The notes: generated from the letters alone by a model not told the origin. DNA of 64,000 bases from Dipteris shenzhenensis (GCA_047967505.1 CM106539.1), one strand, 5' to 3'; shown: positions 1 to 11,204, counted from the stretch's first letter. Numbers and translations are program-made.

Positions 1-610
1 TAGTGGACCTATAGTGTCCTCTAGCAGTGGTTCACATACTTCGCCATGGATAGGCAAATTGAGATAAAGAGAATCTCCTCAAAGCAATGCAAATAGTGGT
101 ATATAGGTATCACGAAAAGGAAAAGAGAAGGTAGATCAGCCCATGTTTGATGTGAATGCAGGTCACTCTTATGTGCATGGTGAATCCAGTGGCTCAGAAC
201 AGAGCATTGATGATGAGTTGGGTATTCCTTCTATTGTTCAACGTGGAGTAAGGAAGACCTTGGATGTTTTGAGAGCACCTGGAAGTGAGCCTATTTTGCA
301 CAGGTCTACCAGAGCTAGATATCCTGTGGATAGGCTGAAATATGATGGATTTACAGCCATTCACTATGCCTATATGGTCAAAGTGATACAGGAACCAGAA
401 CCCACTTCTTTGAGCAAGCGATGGGAAAAGAAAAATGGAAGAAAGCCTTGGATGAAGAAATGGATGCCTTGGAAGCAAATGCTACATGGGAATTGGTGCT
501 TTTGCCTATAGACAAGAATACAATTGGCTGTAAGTGGGTTTATAAGGTCAAGCACAATGCAGATGGTTCTGTAAACAAATACAAGGCAAGATTAGTTGTC
601 AAGGGGTATG
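1..610 (+). mobile_element. Outer Ty1/copia element, part 1 (integrase-RT linker and RT start)
   Basis: This is the first visible piece of an old copia polyprotein whose LTR, gag and integrase lie left of the window. Translation from about 143 gives the acidic, low-complexity linker that follows integrase, with the STRARYPVDRL motif typical of the linker just before RT. After a frameshift near 415 come the RT entry motifs ([15 protein letters not shown], then GCKWVYKVK and KARLVVKGY). The frame stops at KGY because copia-1 is inserted at 611; it resumes at 6522 with YGIDYEETFSP, the expected continuation. The first 140 bases are degraded linker. The assignment to copia is firm; the element is dead. 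Confidence 0.9.
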
Positions 611-781
611 TGTGGGGGTTAAAGGTCACTGTGCCTTAACCCCAGTTATGTACAATACTCAAACACATATATAAATGAATGAAAAAGAAGATTAGGGTGG
701 TTCTGCACCCACCAAAACTTGTGTGGCTCTCTGTCTCTCTCTCTTCTTCTTCCATTCTTGCTTCCGTTGAGAGCACTCTCA
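611..781 (+). repeat. 5' LTR of copia-1
   Basis: This 171-bp LTR begins TGTGGGGGTTAAAGG and ends CTCTCA. It differs from the 3' LTR by a single T/C in a CT-rich stretch near its end. The first 30 bases form an inverted repeat (GGGGTTAA/TTAACCCC). It is short for a plant copia LTR, and no strong TATA box is visible beyond the AT-rich ACATATATAAATG near 665. Confidence 0.96.
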
Positions 782-783
782 AC

Positions 784-796
784 TGGTATCAGAGCC
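784..796 (+). other. Primer-binding site of copia-1 (initiator tRNA-Met)
   Basis: TGGTATCAGAGCC begins two bases after the LTR end. It is the standard complement of the 3' end of plant initiator tRNA-Met, used by most copia elements to prime minus-strand DNA. Confidence 0.95.
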
Positions 797-2224
797 TGGG
801 TGATCTAGCAGAGCGTGCGTGAATGCTTGGAAGCTCAGCAGCTCTGTGGGAGGAAGGAGAAGCTCTGTGGAAAGCTTTGTGGGTGACTTTACTTGCATCC
901 GAGTGTGCAGAGACCTTGGAGGAACCTTTGGAAAAGTCACTTTGGCTTTGCGAAGTGGTTTTTTTGAGAGCCTGTTAAGAGCTTTCAAAGAAAAAGTCGT
1001 TTTTTTGAGCTTTTCCCTGTTCCGTTCGATGACAGAGACTCCGTATTGACTTGTAGAGGCAACTATTGCTTGCTTTTGGTGTCCACATTACTTCAGGAGC
1101 TTGGAAACACCTTCATTCTTGAATCTGGGATCATTTCAGTGGCTTTCTGACTCACTGTGTCAGTTCCTGCGTTTTTTGCCCGGGTGTTGGAACTCAAGTT
1201 TGGAGCAACCATTTACAGATCTGTCAGTTCCGGTGGACTCAGGAGGTTCCAAAACTTCTATGTTGCTCATCATTCACACTCCGGTGGAGTTTACAGATAG
1301 CTCTGTTTCCAAAAACGTTTTTCAATCCGTGTGTTGGACCCAGTGATTGAGACCACGGTTTCCAAAACCGTCTGTCCCATTGCGTTCCGGATGCCCAAAA
1401 ACCCCTACCTATCAGTTCTTGCGTGATTCGGTGGAGGATTTTTAGAGTTATGAATCTCTGTGTATTCGATTTCGTCTCTCTGTTATGCATTTTTCATATT
1501 AAGGTTTTGAAACCTTAGATTTATGCCACATGGCAGTGGATAAGTGTTGACTCCCATTTCTCATTCATCGGTTGGGATTTTGGAGTTCTGGCAGAAGAGA
1601 GATATTTGCAGATTTTCTTACTGAGTCCGATTATGCAATGGCGCCCATGTTTTGAAGCATCTCAGGTTCTATTTTCAGTAGCGCTCATTACCGTGGGACT
1701 ATGATTTTTTGAGCATACCTTATGCAGATCACTCTGGTTGCAGTTTGAGCAGTGTGCGCTCATTCGTGGTATGCATTGGGTTGCAGTGGATGATTTATAG
1801 GCCATTTGGATGCATTGCGGTCCTTGTTGGATGCACTGATAGGCCCAAATTGCCTTGTGGGATGCTATTTTTTATGGACGCTTTGCACATGGATGCTACT
1901 TTAAGCTGAGGGACAGCTTTGACACATTGCAGGTGATGCACTGATAGTGCTATGCTCTCTTGGATGAGACATTATTGATGCATATGCCAGTGGACAGTGT
2001 TTATGCTTGAGTCATTTGGCACTTATTGGCATTTTCTTTTGGGCCAGATTTGCTCATATGGATGCATAGTATATGCACATGAGTCAGATGCATCTTTTGA
2101 TGCTTTGAGCTTTGAATTTTGGTGATATTTCAGTCTATTGTGGCATACACATTTGGTGCACCTAGTATTTGGTGTGATTCTCTCTTGCAGGTACTAGCAT
2201 TTGGGATTTTGTTTCATTTGCATC
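797..2224 (+). other. Long untranslated leader of copia-1
   Basis: About 1.43 kb lies between the primer-binding site and the gag start. No recognisable domain is seen; the short frames here (for example 1101-1346) have no family resemblance. GCAT-containing words (TTGGATGCAT, GGATGCA, TGATGCA) recur between 1,790 and 2,100. It may hold packaging or translation signals, but nothing specific can be shown. Confidence 0.7.
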
Positions 2225-3172
2225 ATGGCATCCTCTTCCATGCCTGAAAAGGAGTTTTTCAGCATTAAAAAGTTTGATGGGACAAACTTTTCTTTGTGGA
2301 AAGAACAGATAAGGGATGTGCTTATTCAAAAGAAGCAGATTAAACCCTTGGCAGGGATTGAAGCTAAGCCTGCAAATATGTCTGAGGATGATTGGAATGA
2401 GTTGGATGCATTGGCAAAGTCTACTATTAGACTCCATCTTGCAGAGTCAGTTTATTTCACAGTAGTAAATGAGCAGACTACTGAAGATTTGTGGAAGAAA
2501 CTGTGTGCCACTTATGAGAAGGAAACTGCCTCTAATAAAGTTTACCTCATGAAGAGGTTGTTTGAGCTGCAAATGAAGGAAGGGGTCTCCATTGCTTCTC
2601 ACTTGAATGAATTCAATATTATTTTCAGCCAGCTTCAGGCTCAAAAGATGAATTTTGATGCGGAGACTAAGGCAATATTTCTCTTATGTTCATTGCCATC
2701 CTCATGGGATACCTTCCGTACAGCTGTCAGTAACTCTGCACCTGGTGGAGTACTGAAATTTGATGATGTTGTGGGTAGCTTGTTGGCCGAGGAGATTAGA
2801 CGGAAGTCTATGGATGGCAACAAGCAGGATGCAGCCTTAAATGTGCAAAGGGGCAGATCACAGTTCAGGGGGAAGTCCCAAGAAAGAGGGAAGTCTCGTA
2901 GCAAATCCAGGGCACGAAACATTGAGTGTTACCACTGTGGCAAGAAGGGCCATATGAAAAAGGATTGCTACAAGCTGAAAAGAGAGCAAAAGGATAAGAA
3001 AAAGAATGCAAATTGGGGTGCAAATCAAAAGGAAGAGAGTCCAAGGGAGGACAAAGGAAAAGTGAAGATCGAGGAGATCAATGCAGTCACACATGATAGT
3101 GACAATGATGTTCTCTTCATATCTAGTTTATCTGCAGAGTTGCTTACCACTTCAGATGATGCATATTCCTAG
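2225..3172 (+). pseudogene. copia-1 gag (capsid and nucleocapsid)
   Basis: Capsid/nucleocapsid polyprotein that packages element RNA. The start ATG at 2225 gives MASSSMPEKEF and then KFDGTNFSLWKEQ, the usual beginning of copia gag. The central UBN2/gag domain carries LFELQMKEG and LPSSWDTF. A basic RS-rich stretch leads to a CCHC zinc knuckle, CYHCGKKGHMKKDC, near 2927-2968. An in-frame ATG 24 bases upstream (2201) exists, but the MASSS start matches the family. The frame ends at a TAG (3170-3172) directly before DWILDSGASFH, so gag and pol, normally one frame in this lineage, are split by what looks like a CAG-to-TAG change. Confidence 0.93.
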
Positions 3173-4831
3173 GATTGGATTTTGGATTCTGGTGCTTCAT
3201 TCCATGTTACTCCCCATAGGGAATGGTTCTCCACTTATGATAGTGGAAAGACAGGTTGTGTGCATCTTGGAAATGACTATGCATGTGACATAGTGGGAGC
3301 AGGTGACATAAAGTTTTCTTTTGCAAATGGGTCTGCATTTGTTTTGAAACATGTGAGACATGTGCCTAAGCTGACCAAGAGTCTTATTTCAGTGGGTTAG
3401 CTAGATGATGCTGGTTTTCACACCACTTTTGGCTTTCAAAGTTGGAAAATTCAAAAGGGCTCTATGCTTTTGGCCAGGGGTGCCAAGTGTGGGACTTTGT
3501 ATCCCTTACATGTATCAGGGGTATTTGATCATGTTGTTGCAATAACCGAGCAGCCAAGCACTTCTTTGTGGCATTGCAGATTGGGGCACATGAGCCAGAA
3601 TGGAATGAAACTCTTATGCCGTTTGGGTTATGTACCGCATTTGAGTTTCTCTGATTTTGAATTTTGTGAGCACTGTCTCTATGGGAAGCAGACTAAATCA
3701 GCCCATAAAAGAAGGGGAAAGAAAGAGTTTGAAATGCTTGGTTTAGTGCATTCAGACGTATGTGGTCCCATGCCTACACGGTCATTAGGCAGGGCTGAAT
3801 ACTATGTGACATTCATTGATGATGCAACTAGGAAAGTGTGGGCTTATGCTATAGCTCGGAAGAGTGATGTGTTCCAGGTATTTCAGAAATGGCTGGCCTT
3901 GGTTGAGAATCAGTCAGGTAGAACGCTTAAATGCCTACGGACTGACAATGGTGGAGAGTATCTCTCTCATGACTTTCAGCATTTCTGTGATACTCGTGGG
4001 ATCAAGAGGGAGCTCACATCCCCTCGTACTCCAGAGCAAAATCCAGTTGCAGAAAAGATGAACCGTACCATTCAAGAAAGGTTGCAATGCATGCTTTCCA
4101 ATGCAAGTCTTTCTGGTGGTTTTTGGGCTGAGGCAATGAAGACTGCAGTGCATGTGATCAATAGATCACCTAGTAAGAGTTTGGATGGTGGTATTCCTGA
4201 AGAGGCATGGAGTGGCAAGAAGCCCTCTTACTCTCATTTGCGTATATTTGGGTGTGAGGCATATGCACATGTGCCAAAAGAGCTTCGAAAGAAGCTAGAT
4301 CCTAAGTCTAGGAAATGCATCTTTTTGGGTTATGGTGAAAGTGGAGAGATGGGCTATCGTCTCTGGGATCCAGAAGCAAAGAAGATCATACGCAGCCATG
4401 ATGTGGTCTTTAATGAGAAGAAGATGCATAAGGCACCCATGAGGGATGTGGAAATGAGGAGAATCACTTTCCAGGATGTGAATCCACCTGCCTATGTTGA
4501 TAGACAGCAAGCTGTCCATGCACCAAATGTGCAAGAAATGGTACCACCAAGTACTCCCACAGGTATACAATCAAGGGTAGATGATGGATCATCTATTGGT
4601 GGAAATGATGAGCCAAATGTGGCTGATATGCAAGTGGGACAGCAAGCTGAAATGCCATTGAGAAAATCATCTAGAGTGTCTAGACCGCCTGATAGGTTTG
4701 TTCCAGGGGTAGACTATGTGATGCTTACTGATTGCGGGGAGCCTTCTTGCTATAGAGAGGCTATGATGCGTGAGGATCAACGCAAGTGGGAGTATGCTAT
4801 GCCAATCAGAGATGAGTTCACTTATGAAGAA
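3173..4831 (+). pseudogene. copia-1 protease and integrase
   Basis: The aspartic protease motif LDSGASFHVTPH lies at about 3184-3220. A TAG near 3400 (ISVG-stop-LDDAG) interrupts the frame. The integrase zinc domain starts with WHCRLGHM (about 3570) and continues to CEHCLYGK. The catalytic core has the D-D-E triad in SDVCGP (about 3755), RTDNGGEY (about 3940) and NPVAEKMNR (about 4050), followed by the GKKPSYSHLRIFGC block of copia integrases and the linker ending in SRPPDRFVPGVDY. The frame runs to 4831, but one extra C near 4803 takes it out of register before RT. It would cut and join element cDNA into the genome; here it is inactive. Confidence 0.93.
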
Positions 4832-6292
4832 TAAGACTTGGGACTTGGTTTCTTTGCCACATGGAAAGAAAGCATTGCCATGTAAATGGGTCTACAAAAT
4901 GAAGGTCACAGGTGATGATGTGCCTAGATACAAGGCCCGTTTGGTTGCTAAAGGGTTCAAGCAAGAGAAGGGTGTGGACTTTGATGAGATATTCTCTCCG
5001 GTTGTGAAGATGACCACACTTAGATGCATGCTTGGGACTAGTGGCAGTAGAGGATATGGAGCTTATGCAAATGGATGTCAAGACAGCTTTCTTGCATGGG
5101 GATTTGCATGAGGACATTTACATGGTGCAGCCGGAAGGCTTTGAAGAAAAGGGCAAAGAGCATTTAGTTTGCAAGCTGAAAAAGAGTCTCTATGGTCTTA
5201 AGCAAGCACCTAGAGAATGGTATCAGAAGTTTGATGCTTTCATTCGGTCCTAGGGTTTTAGAAGGAGTGAAATTGATCACTGCCTCTACACTAAAAGGGC
5301 TAAGGATAATAGCCTGATAATCCTGGCACTATATGTGGATGATATGCTATTGGCTAGCAAGAATACTTATGAGCTAGATGCATTAAAGGCCAAGTTGCAT
5401 GAGGCCTTTGATATGAAGGATTTGGGATTTGCAGGTCATATTCTTGGTATGCGCATCACGCGTGATCGGAGTAGGAAACTCCTTTGGCTTTCACAAAAAG
5501 AGTATGTTACAAAAGTATTGCAGCGTTTCAATATGGAGGGGGGGAAGGCAGTGAGTACTCCATTGCCTCCATATGTGAAACTGAGTCATACAGATAGTCC
5601 CCAAATCAGATGAGGAAAGGGCCATGATGGCTAAGGTTCCTTATGCATCAGCAGTTGGGAGTCTTATGTATGCTATGATAGCTACTAGACCAGACATTGC
5701 ATTTGCAGTGGGAGTTGTTAGCCGGTATATGGCTAATCCAGGAAAGAGGCATTGGGAGGCAGTTAAGTGCATCATGAGGTACATGAAGGGTACCAAGGAG
5801 ATGTGCATCTGCTTTGGTAAAGGAGACATGCGTGTACTTGGGTACACAGATTCAGACTATGCAGGGCATGTGGATAGTAGGAGATCCACTTCTGGTTATG
5901 TGTTCACCTTTGCAGGTGGTGCAGTGTCGTGGATGTCTCATGCACAGAAGTGTGTTGCTTTGTCTACCACAGAGGCTGAGTATGTTGCAGCCACAGAGGG
6001 TTGCAAGGAGGCTATATGGCTTGATCGGCTAGTGGGAGATTTGGGGATTCATACAGGTGTACCGACATTGCATAGTGATTCCATGAGTGCTATTCAGCTA
6101 GCACGGAATCCGGTCTTTCATGCAAAGACCAAACACATTGAGGTCAGGTACCATTTCATCAGGGAGGTACTTGAGGACAAGCGCATAGAGCTTGTCAAGG
6201 TTCATACAGATGATAACCCTGCAGATATGCTGACGAAGAGTCTACCTAGTCAGCGGTTTGAGTATTGTCGTGTATTGATGGGCATTGGATAG
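4770..6292 (+). pseudogene. copia-1 reverse transcriptase and RNase H
   Basis: RT blocks are [55 protein letters not shown] and the catalytic YVDDMLLAS near 5335. RNase H follows with TDSDYAGHVDSRRS, LSTTEAEYVAATEG and the C-terminal DNPADMLTKSL, ending MGIG-stop at 6290-6292. Breaks are extra bases near 4803, 5030 and 5600 and a TAG near 5252 (FIRS-stop-GFRR). All three frameshifts are single insertions in C or G runs, so consensus error is possible. The intact protein would copy element RNA to DNA. Confidence 0.93.
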
Positions 6293-6334
6293 TATGCTCA
6301 CTGGTTGTTCTCCCTTAAAGGCACATTGTCCTTT

Positions 6335-6516
6335 AAGTGGGAGGTTGTGGGGGTTAAAGGTCACTGTGCCTTAACCCCAGTTATGTACAATACTCAAACA
6401 CATATATAAATGAATGAAAAAGAAGATTAGGGTGGTTCTGCACCCACCAAAACTTGTGTGGCTCTCTGTCTCTCTCTCTCCTTCTTCCATTCTTGCTTCC
6501 GTTGAGAGCACTCTCA
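6335..6516 (+). repeat. Polypurine tract and 3' LTR of copia-1
   Basis: The purine run AAGTGGGAGGT (about 6335-6345) primes plus-strand DNA in this class and abuts the LTR at 6346. The 171-bp LTR matches the 5' copy except for one base and ends at 6516, followed by target duplication GTATG. Confidence 0.95.
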
Positions 6517-6521
6517 GTATG

Positions 6522-7768
6522 CATAGACATATGGCATTGATTATGAAGAAACATTCAGTCCAATTGCAAGGATGGCAACTGTAAGAGCAGTCATTGCTAC
6601 GGCTGCATCAAAGGGATGGTCTTTACATCAGATGGACGTAAAGAATGCCTTCTTGCATGGTGATTTGCAAGAAGAGGTCTTTATGGAGCAACCACTAGGT
6701 TATGTTCATGCTGTTCATCCTGAGTTTGTTTGCAGGTTAAAGAAAGCCTTGTATGGCTTGAAGCAAGCACCTAGAGCATGGTCTGACAAGATAGGACAGT
6801 ATATTGTCACTATTGGCTTTCAGATTTCCAAGGCAGATTTCTCACTTTATTTGAGAAAAACAGAGAAAGGTATTATGCTGCTTGTCATTTATGTTGATGA
6901 TTTGATCATCACAGGTGATAGTGATGAAGATATCCTTCATGTGAAAATGCTATTGAAGCAGAAGTTTGAGATGAAGGATTTGGGAGAGCTGCGTTATTTC
7001 TTGGGCATTGAGGTGATTAGATTACCAAGTGGGATACAGCTCTTGCAGAGGTAGTATGGATTGGACATGCTGTCCAAATATGGGATGACAAGCTGTAAGC
7101 CTATTTCAGTTCCTTTGGAGCAGAATGTGAAGCTGAGCATAGATGCAGGTGAGCTTTTGGAAGACCCTACTATGTACAGACGCATAGTAGGAAGTTTGAT
7201 TTATATGACTATTACCAGGCCAGATTTGAGCTATGCTATTGGGTTGGTAAGTCAGTTTATGCAGGCTCCAAGGAAACCGCATTTGGATGCGGCTAGACGC
7301 ATATTGAGGTATGTGAAGTCCACATTGTAGTATGAAATATTTTATGAGGCTGGGGTTCAGATACAGTTTTATGGATACACTGATGTTGATTGGGCTGGTA
7401 GTATTTCTGATAGACGATCTACCAGTGGATATGTGTTCTCTTTTGGGAGTGCTGCAGTCACTTGGAGCATCAAGAAACAGCCTACAGTTGCCTTGTCGAG
7501 CATAGAGGCTGAGTACAGGGGTACAGTAATGGCTGCATGTGAGGTAGCTTGGTTGCATAAGCTACTTATGATATGCATCAGTCTACAGATGGGCCAGTTG
7601 TCATTTATTGTGACAACATGAGCAGTATACACTTGGCAAATAACCCAGTCTATCATGCTAGAACAAAGCACATTGAGGTGCATTATCACTATGTGCGAGA
7701 GAAGGTTCTAGTATGTTTTATTGATCTAGTTGATGTCAGCACAGAGGATCAGGTAGCTGACATATTCA
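6522..7768 (+). pseudogene. Outer copia, part 2: RT and RNase H
   Basis: The host frame resumes after copia-1. A TAG just after the junction (GYA-stop-TYGIDYEE) stands where Q is usual. RT continues with [41 protein letters not shown] and YVDDLIITGDSD near 6890. A TAG at about 7052 interrupts, then SKYGMTSCKPISVPLEQN, GSLIYMTITRPDLSYA, RNase H YTDVDWAGSISDRRS and LSSIEAEYRG follow. Another TAG lies near 7328 and a frameshift near 7575. The frame reaches VADIF at 7768, where copia-2 is inserted; FTKALGTEKLHKFK resumes at 13,562. This copy is older and unrelated in subfamily to the two copias inserted in it. Confidence 0.93.
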
Positions 7769-7927
7769 TGAAGGGGATCGGAGACAGCAAAGGGCAACAA
7801 GAAGGAGAGGAGAACACACAATGTGGGGGTGTCAAGAGACACCAAAGAATAGGTATGCATAGTATATATAGTGGAAGCATAGTATACTATGTACACGGGA
7901 CTGGCCACATGGCCTTTACCCCCAACA
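7769..7927 (-). repeat. 3' LTR of copia-2
   Basis: This 159-bp LTR reads TGTTGGGGGTAAAGG on the - strand and is preceded on that strand by the polypurine tract AAGTGGGAGGT. A TATATATA core lies near 7864. Its sequence matches 13403-13560. Confidence 0.93.
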
Positions 7928-8003
7928 ACCTCCCACTTAAAGGCGATGTGCCTAAGGGGAGTGAGAGTATGTACAACAATGTACAACAATAGAAGAAGGT
8001 CAC

Positions 8004-9520
8004 CTATCCAATACCCATGAGGTCTCGGCAGTGTGCAAACCTTGCTGAAGCTAGACTCTTCGTAAGAAGATCTACAGGATTGTCGTCCGTATGAATCTTG
8101 ACAAGCTGGATGAGCTTATCACCAAGTACCTGCCGTATGAAATGGTACTTGATATCAATGTGCTTTGTCTTGGCATGGAATACTGGATTCCGAGCTAACA
8201 TGATAGCACTGTGGCCGTCGCAGTGTAGCACTGGAATCTCCTGTAACATACCTAACTCTGCCAAGAGACGAGAAAGCCATATGGCCTCCTTTGCGGCCTC
8301 CGTGGCTGCCACATACTCTGCCTCAGTGGTAGAAATGGTAACACAACCCTGTAGATGAGAGACCCATGAAATTGCACCACCTGCAAATGTGAACAAGTAG
8401 CCTGTAGTCGACTTCCTACTCACTGGACAACTTGCATAATCAGCATCTACATACCCATGTACTATTGAATCTATCTTCCCAAAGCATATGCACATATCCT
8501 GAGTGCCTTTGAGATAACTCATAACCCCTTTCACTGCTTCCCAATGCCGTTTGCTAGGATTCGCCATGTATCGGCTCACTACTCCCACTGCATAAGCAAT
8601 GTCTGGTCTAGTAGCAACCATGGCATATATCAAACAACCAACAGCCGATGCATAAAGTATCTTGGACATTGCAGCTTGCTCCTCATCTGATTTCGGACTA
8701 TCCTCTTGAGAAAGTTTGCAGTACGGAGGCAATGGAGTAGAAAGAGCCTTCGCACCCTGCATATGGAATCTCTCCAAAACTTTCCCAATGTATTCCTTTT
8801 GAGACAGGTAAAGCAATTGCCTTTGTCTATCTCTTTGAATACGCATGCCAAGAATATGGCTCGCAATGCCCAAATCCTTCATCTCAAATGCCTTATGTAG
8901 TTCACCTTTCAAGGCATTTAACGACTGCTTACATGTTCCGACTAGAAGCATGTCATCTACATAGATGAGCAAAATAAGAAGGCTGCCATCTTCGGCCCTC
9001 TTTACATAGAAACAATGATCCTCTTCACTCCTGCCAAAGCCCTGCTTTCTCATGAATGCATCAAACTTGTGATACTATTCCCTCGGAGCTTGTTTCAAGC
9101 CATATAAGCTCTTCTTGAGCTTACATACATGACGAGGTTTCCCTTTGTCAATGCACCCCTCTGGCTGCTGCATGTATATCTCCTCATGGAGATCACCATG
9201 AAGAAACGCGGTCTTCACATCCATCTGATACAACTCCAAGTCATCTCTAGCAACCAAAGCTAAAACAGTCTGCAAGGTAGTCATCTTTACTACGAGAGAA
9301 AAAACCTCATCAAAATCAATCCCATGTTCTTGCTTGAAACCTTTTGCCACAAGCCTGGCCTTGTACTTTAGTGAAGTGTCAGCCGGTGTAGACTTTATGC
9401 CCATCTGGCAAAGGCACCAAATCCCATGTGCCATTCTTCTTGAGAGATGCCATCTCGCTCTTCATGGCCAACTCCCACTTAATCTTATCTGCCCTCTACA
9501 TAGCCTCTTTGTAGCATGAA
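8004..9520 (-). pseudogene. copia-2 reverse transcriptase and RNase H
   Basis: On the - strand RT begins near 9500 and shows [36 protein letters not shown] and [18 protein letters not shown] replaces the usual W near 9075, after which YHKFDAFMRKQGFGR continues in frame. The catalytic YVDDMLLVGT is near 8950. RNase H has YVDADYASCPVSRKS, ISTTEAEYVAA and DNPVDLLTKSL, ending MGIG-stop at 8004. In the linker, stops and shifts near 9495 and 9395 break the frame. The block from 9053 to 8004 is a continuous 349 codons, the best preserved RT/RNase H in the window. Confidence 0.93.
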
Positions 9521-9559
9521 GGCTCACCACAGTTAGTCACCATAAGATAGTCCAAACCT

Positions 9560-10860
9560 GGCTGAAATCTATCAGGAGGATGTGACAGTCGAGTACTCCT
9601 CCTCAACTGAGGGGCGGGCTGCTCATGTGAGGCTCGTTGCCCATCAAAACACGGCTGTTCTACATCGTTATATGGCTGAAATTGTGGTATATGTGGACCT
9701 ATGGGTGGCTGATCTACCTGACCACCATCCAATACATTTTCGGGCTATCTTGTTCTATCTCCTCTTGTACTTGCCTAACTGGCTATCTAATGTATGTGTC
9801 CTCAAATATGGTGCGTCTCACCAATTTTGGTCTATCAGCTGATCTTTTTGGCATAGAATGCTCTTTGAAGACAACGTCATTGTTGCGTACTATTTTATGA
9901 TGGCTAGGATCCCAAAATCTATATCCCATCTCTCCCTCCTCACTATAACCAAGAAATATGCATTTCTGTGCTTTTGGATCTAACTTGTTGCGATCCTCTC
10001 TGCGTATGTGCACGTACGCATCACAACCAAACACGCACAAGTGTTTATAAGACGGAGGCTTGCCTGTCCACATTTCTTCAGGCACCTTGTAATCAAAGCA
10101 CAATGAGGGGAACGGTTGATTAAATGTATAGCAGTTTTTACTGCCTCAGCCCAAAACCCATGAGATAAAGCAGCATGTGACAACATTGAACGGACTCTAT
10201 CCTGTATATTCCTATTTAACCTCTCAGCAACACCATTTTGTGATGGGTTGTGAGGTGGAGGGAGTTTCCTTTTGATTCTTTCGACACATACTCACCTCCA
10301 TTGTCAGATCTAAGACATTTCAATGACCTGCCTGTTTGATTTTCTACATATGCAAGCCATATCTTGAAAGTCTGAAACACATCATCTTTCTGACGCATAG
10401 GATACACCCATGCCTTTCGTGTAGCATCATCAATAAAAGACACAAAATACTTGCCACCACCCAAAGAAAGCTGTGGCATCATACACACATCTGTATGTAC
10501 CAAATCTAATGGCAAGAGCTTAGGCATAAGTTTCTTTTTGTGAGGTAATTGAACTTGCTTCCCATAAATGCAATGTTCACAACTAGCAAATTCAGAGCCA
10601 CTAAACACAGGCAAGTAGCCACAATGAGATAAGATTTCCATTCCTTTCTTGCTCATATGCCCCAACTGGCAATGCCACAGCACACTTGTTGGCAGCTCTG
10701 TGGTAGCATGAGCTGAACTACATGAAACAGTACAAGAAAGAGGGTATAGAGAATCAACCAATGATCCCTTTGTCATGACCAAAGATCCTTTACATATTTT
10801 CCATTTCCCATGCCCAAAAGAGAGTACATGACCACTCAAGTCAAGCTGACTTACACTGAT
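9560..10860 (-). pseudogene. copia-2 integrase and linker
   Basis: Integrase starts with WHCQLGHMSKKG (about 10,670) and CEHCIYGK. The core has HTDVCM, FIDDATRKAWVYP and LRSDNGGEYVS. A frameshift near 10,260 separates the third acidic residue region, which continues as AEAVKTAIHLINRSP and GKPPSYKHLCVFGC (10,186-9,980). The linker runs down to SRLSHPPDRFQPGLDY near 9570. A further frameshift lies near 9,780. Relative to the family the domain is complete in content but broken in frame. Confidence 0.9.
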
Positions 10861-10879
10861 GAGATTCTTCTTTAGCTCA

Positions 10880-11140
10880 GGTACATGCCTTACATCATGA
10901 AGTGTAAAAATGTGTCCATGACCAACCTAGAGATCAATTTCACCAATGCCTGCAATACGTAGCTCATGATCATCTCCAAGAAAACCCGGTCCCATGTCAC
11001 CTGCCATGTATGTTGTGAACCACTCACGATGTGGAGTGACATGAAACGAAGCTCCCGAGTCAATGAGCCAAGTATGCATAGCAGTGCCCATGCTAGCTAG
11101 CAAGTGCTGGTCATCATGAGAAGACATCTAAAGTATCTCC
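10880..11140 (-). pseudogene. copia-2 protease
   Basis: The motif LIDSGASFHVTPH on the - strand (about 11,070-11,030) is the aspartic protease active site of copia elements. The frame ends at a TAG near 10,926 and resumes as GHGHIFTLHDVRHVPEL, so one nonsense change cuts it before integrase. Confidence 0.88.
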
Positions 11141-11204
11141 TATTCTGCTACATACTCATCCACTATGTTATCAATCTCCTCAATGGTAACACCACCTTGG
11201 CGTG

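Larger units (their letters stand above)
611..6516 (+). mobile_element. Complete Ty1/copia retrotransposon (copia-1), nested in the outer copia
   Basis: A 5,906-bp element bounded by two 171-bp LTRs (611-781 and 6346-6516) that differ at one position, starting TGTGGGGG and ending CTCTCA. The 5-bp target duplication GTATG flanks it at 606-610 and 6517-6521. A primer-binding site for initiator tRNA-Met and a polypurine tract lie inside the LTRs. Internal order is long leader, gag, protease, integrase, RT, RNase H, the copia order. It lies inside the RT gene of an older copia, whose reading frame resumes on the far side. Several stops and frameshifts mean it cannot encode its own proteins as the sequence stands, although LTR identity says the insertion is recent. 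Confidence 0.97.

Noticed and set aside
7106-7558. A 150-codon - strand frame inside the outer copia.
   Set aside because: It is the antisense shadow of RT/RNase H, which has clear family motifs on the + strand.
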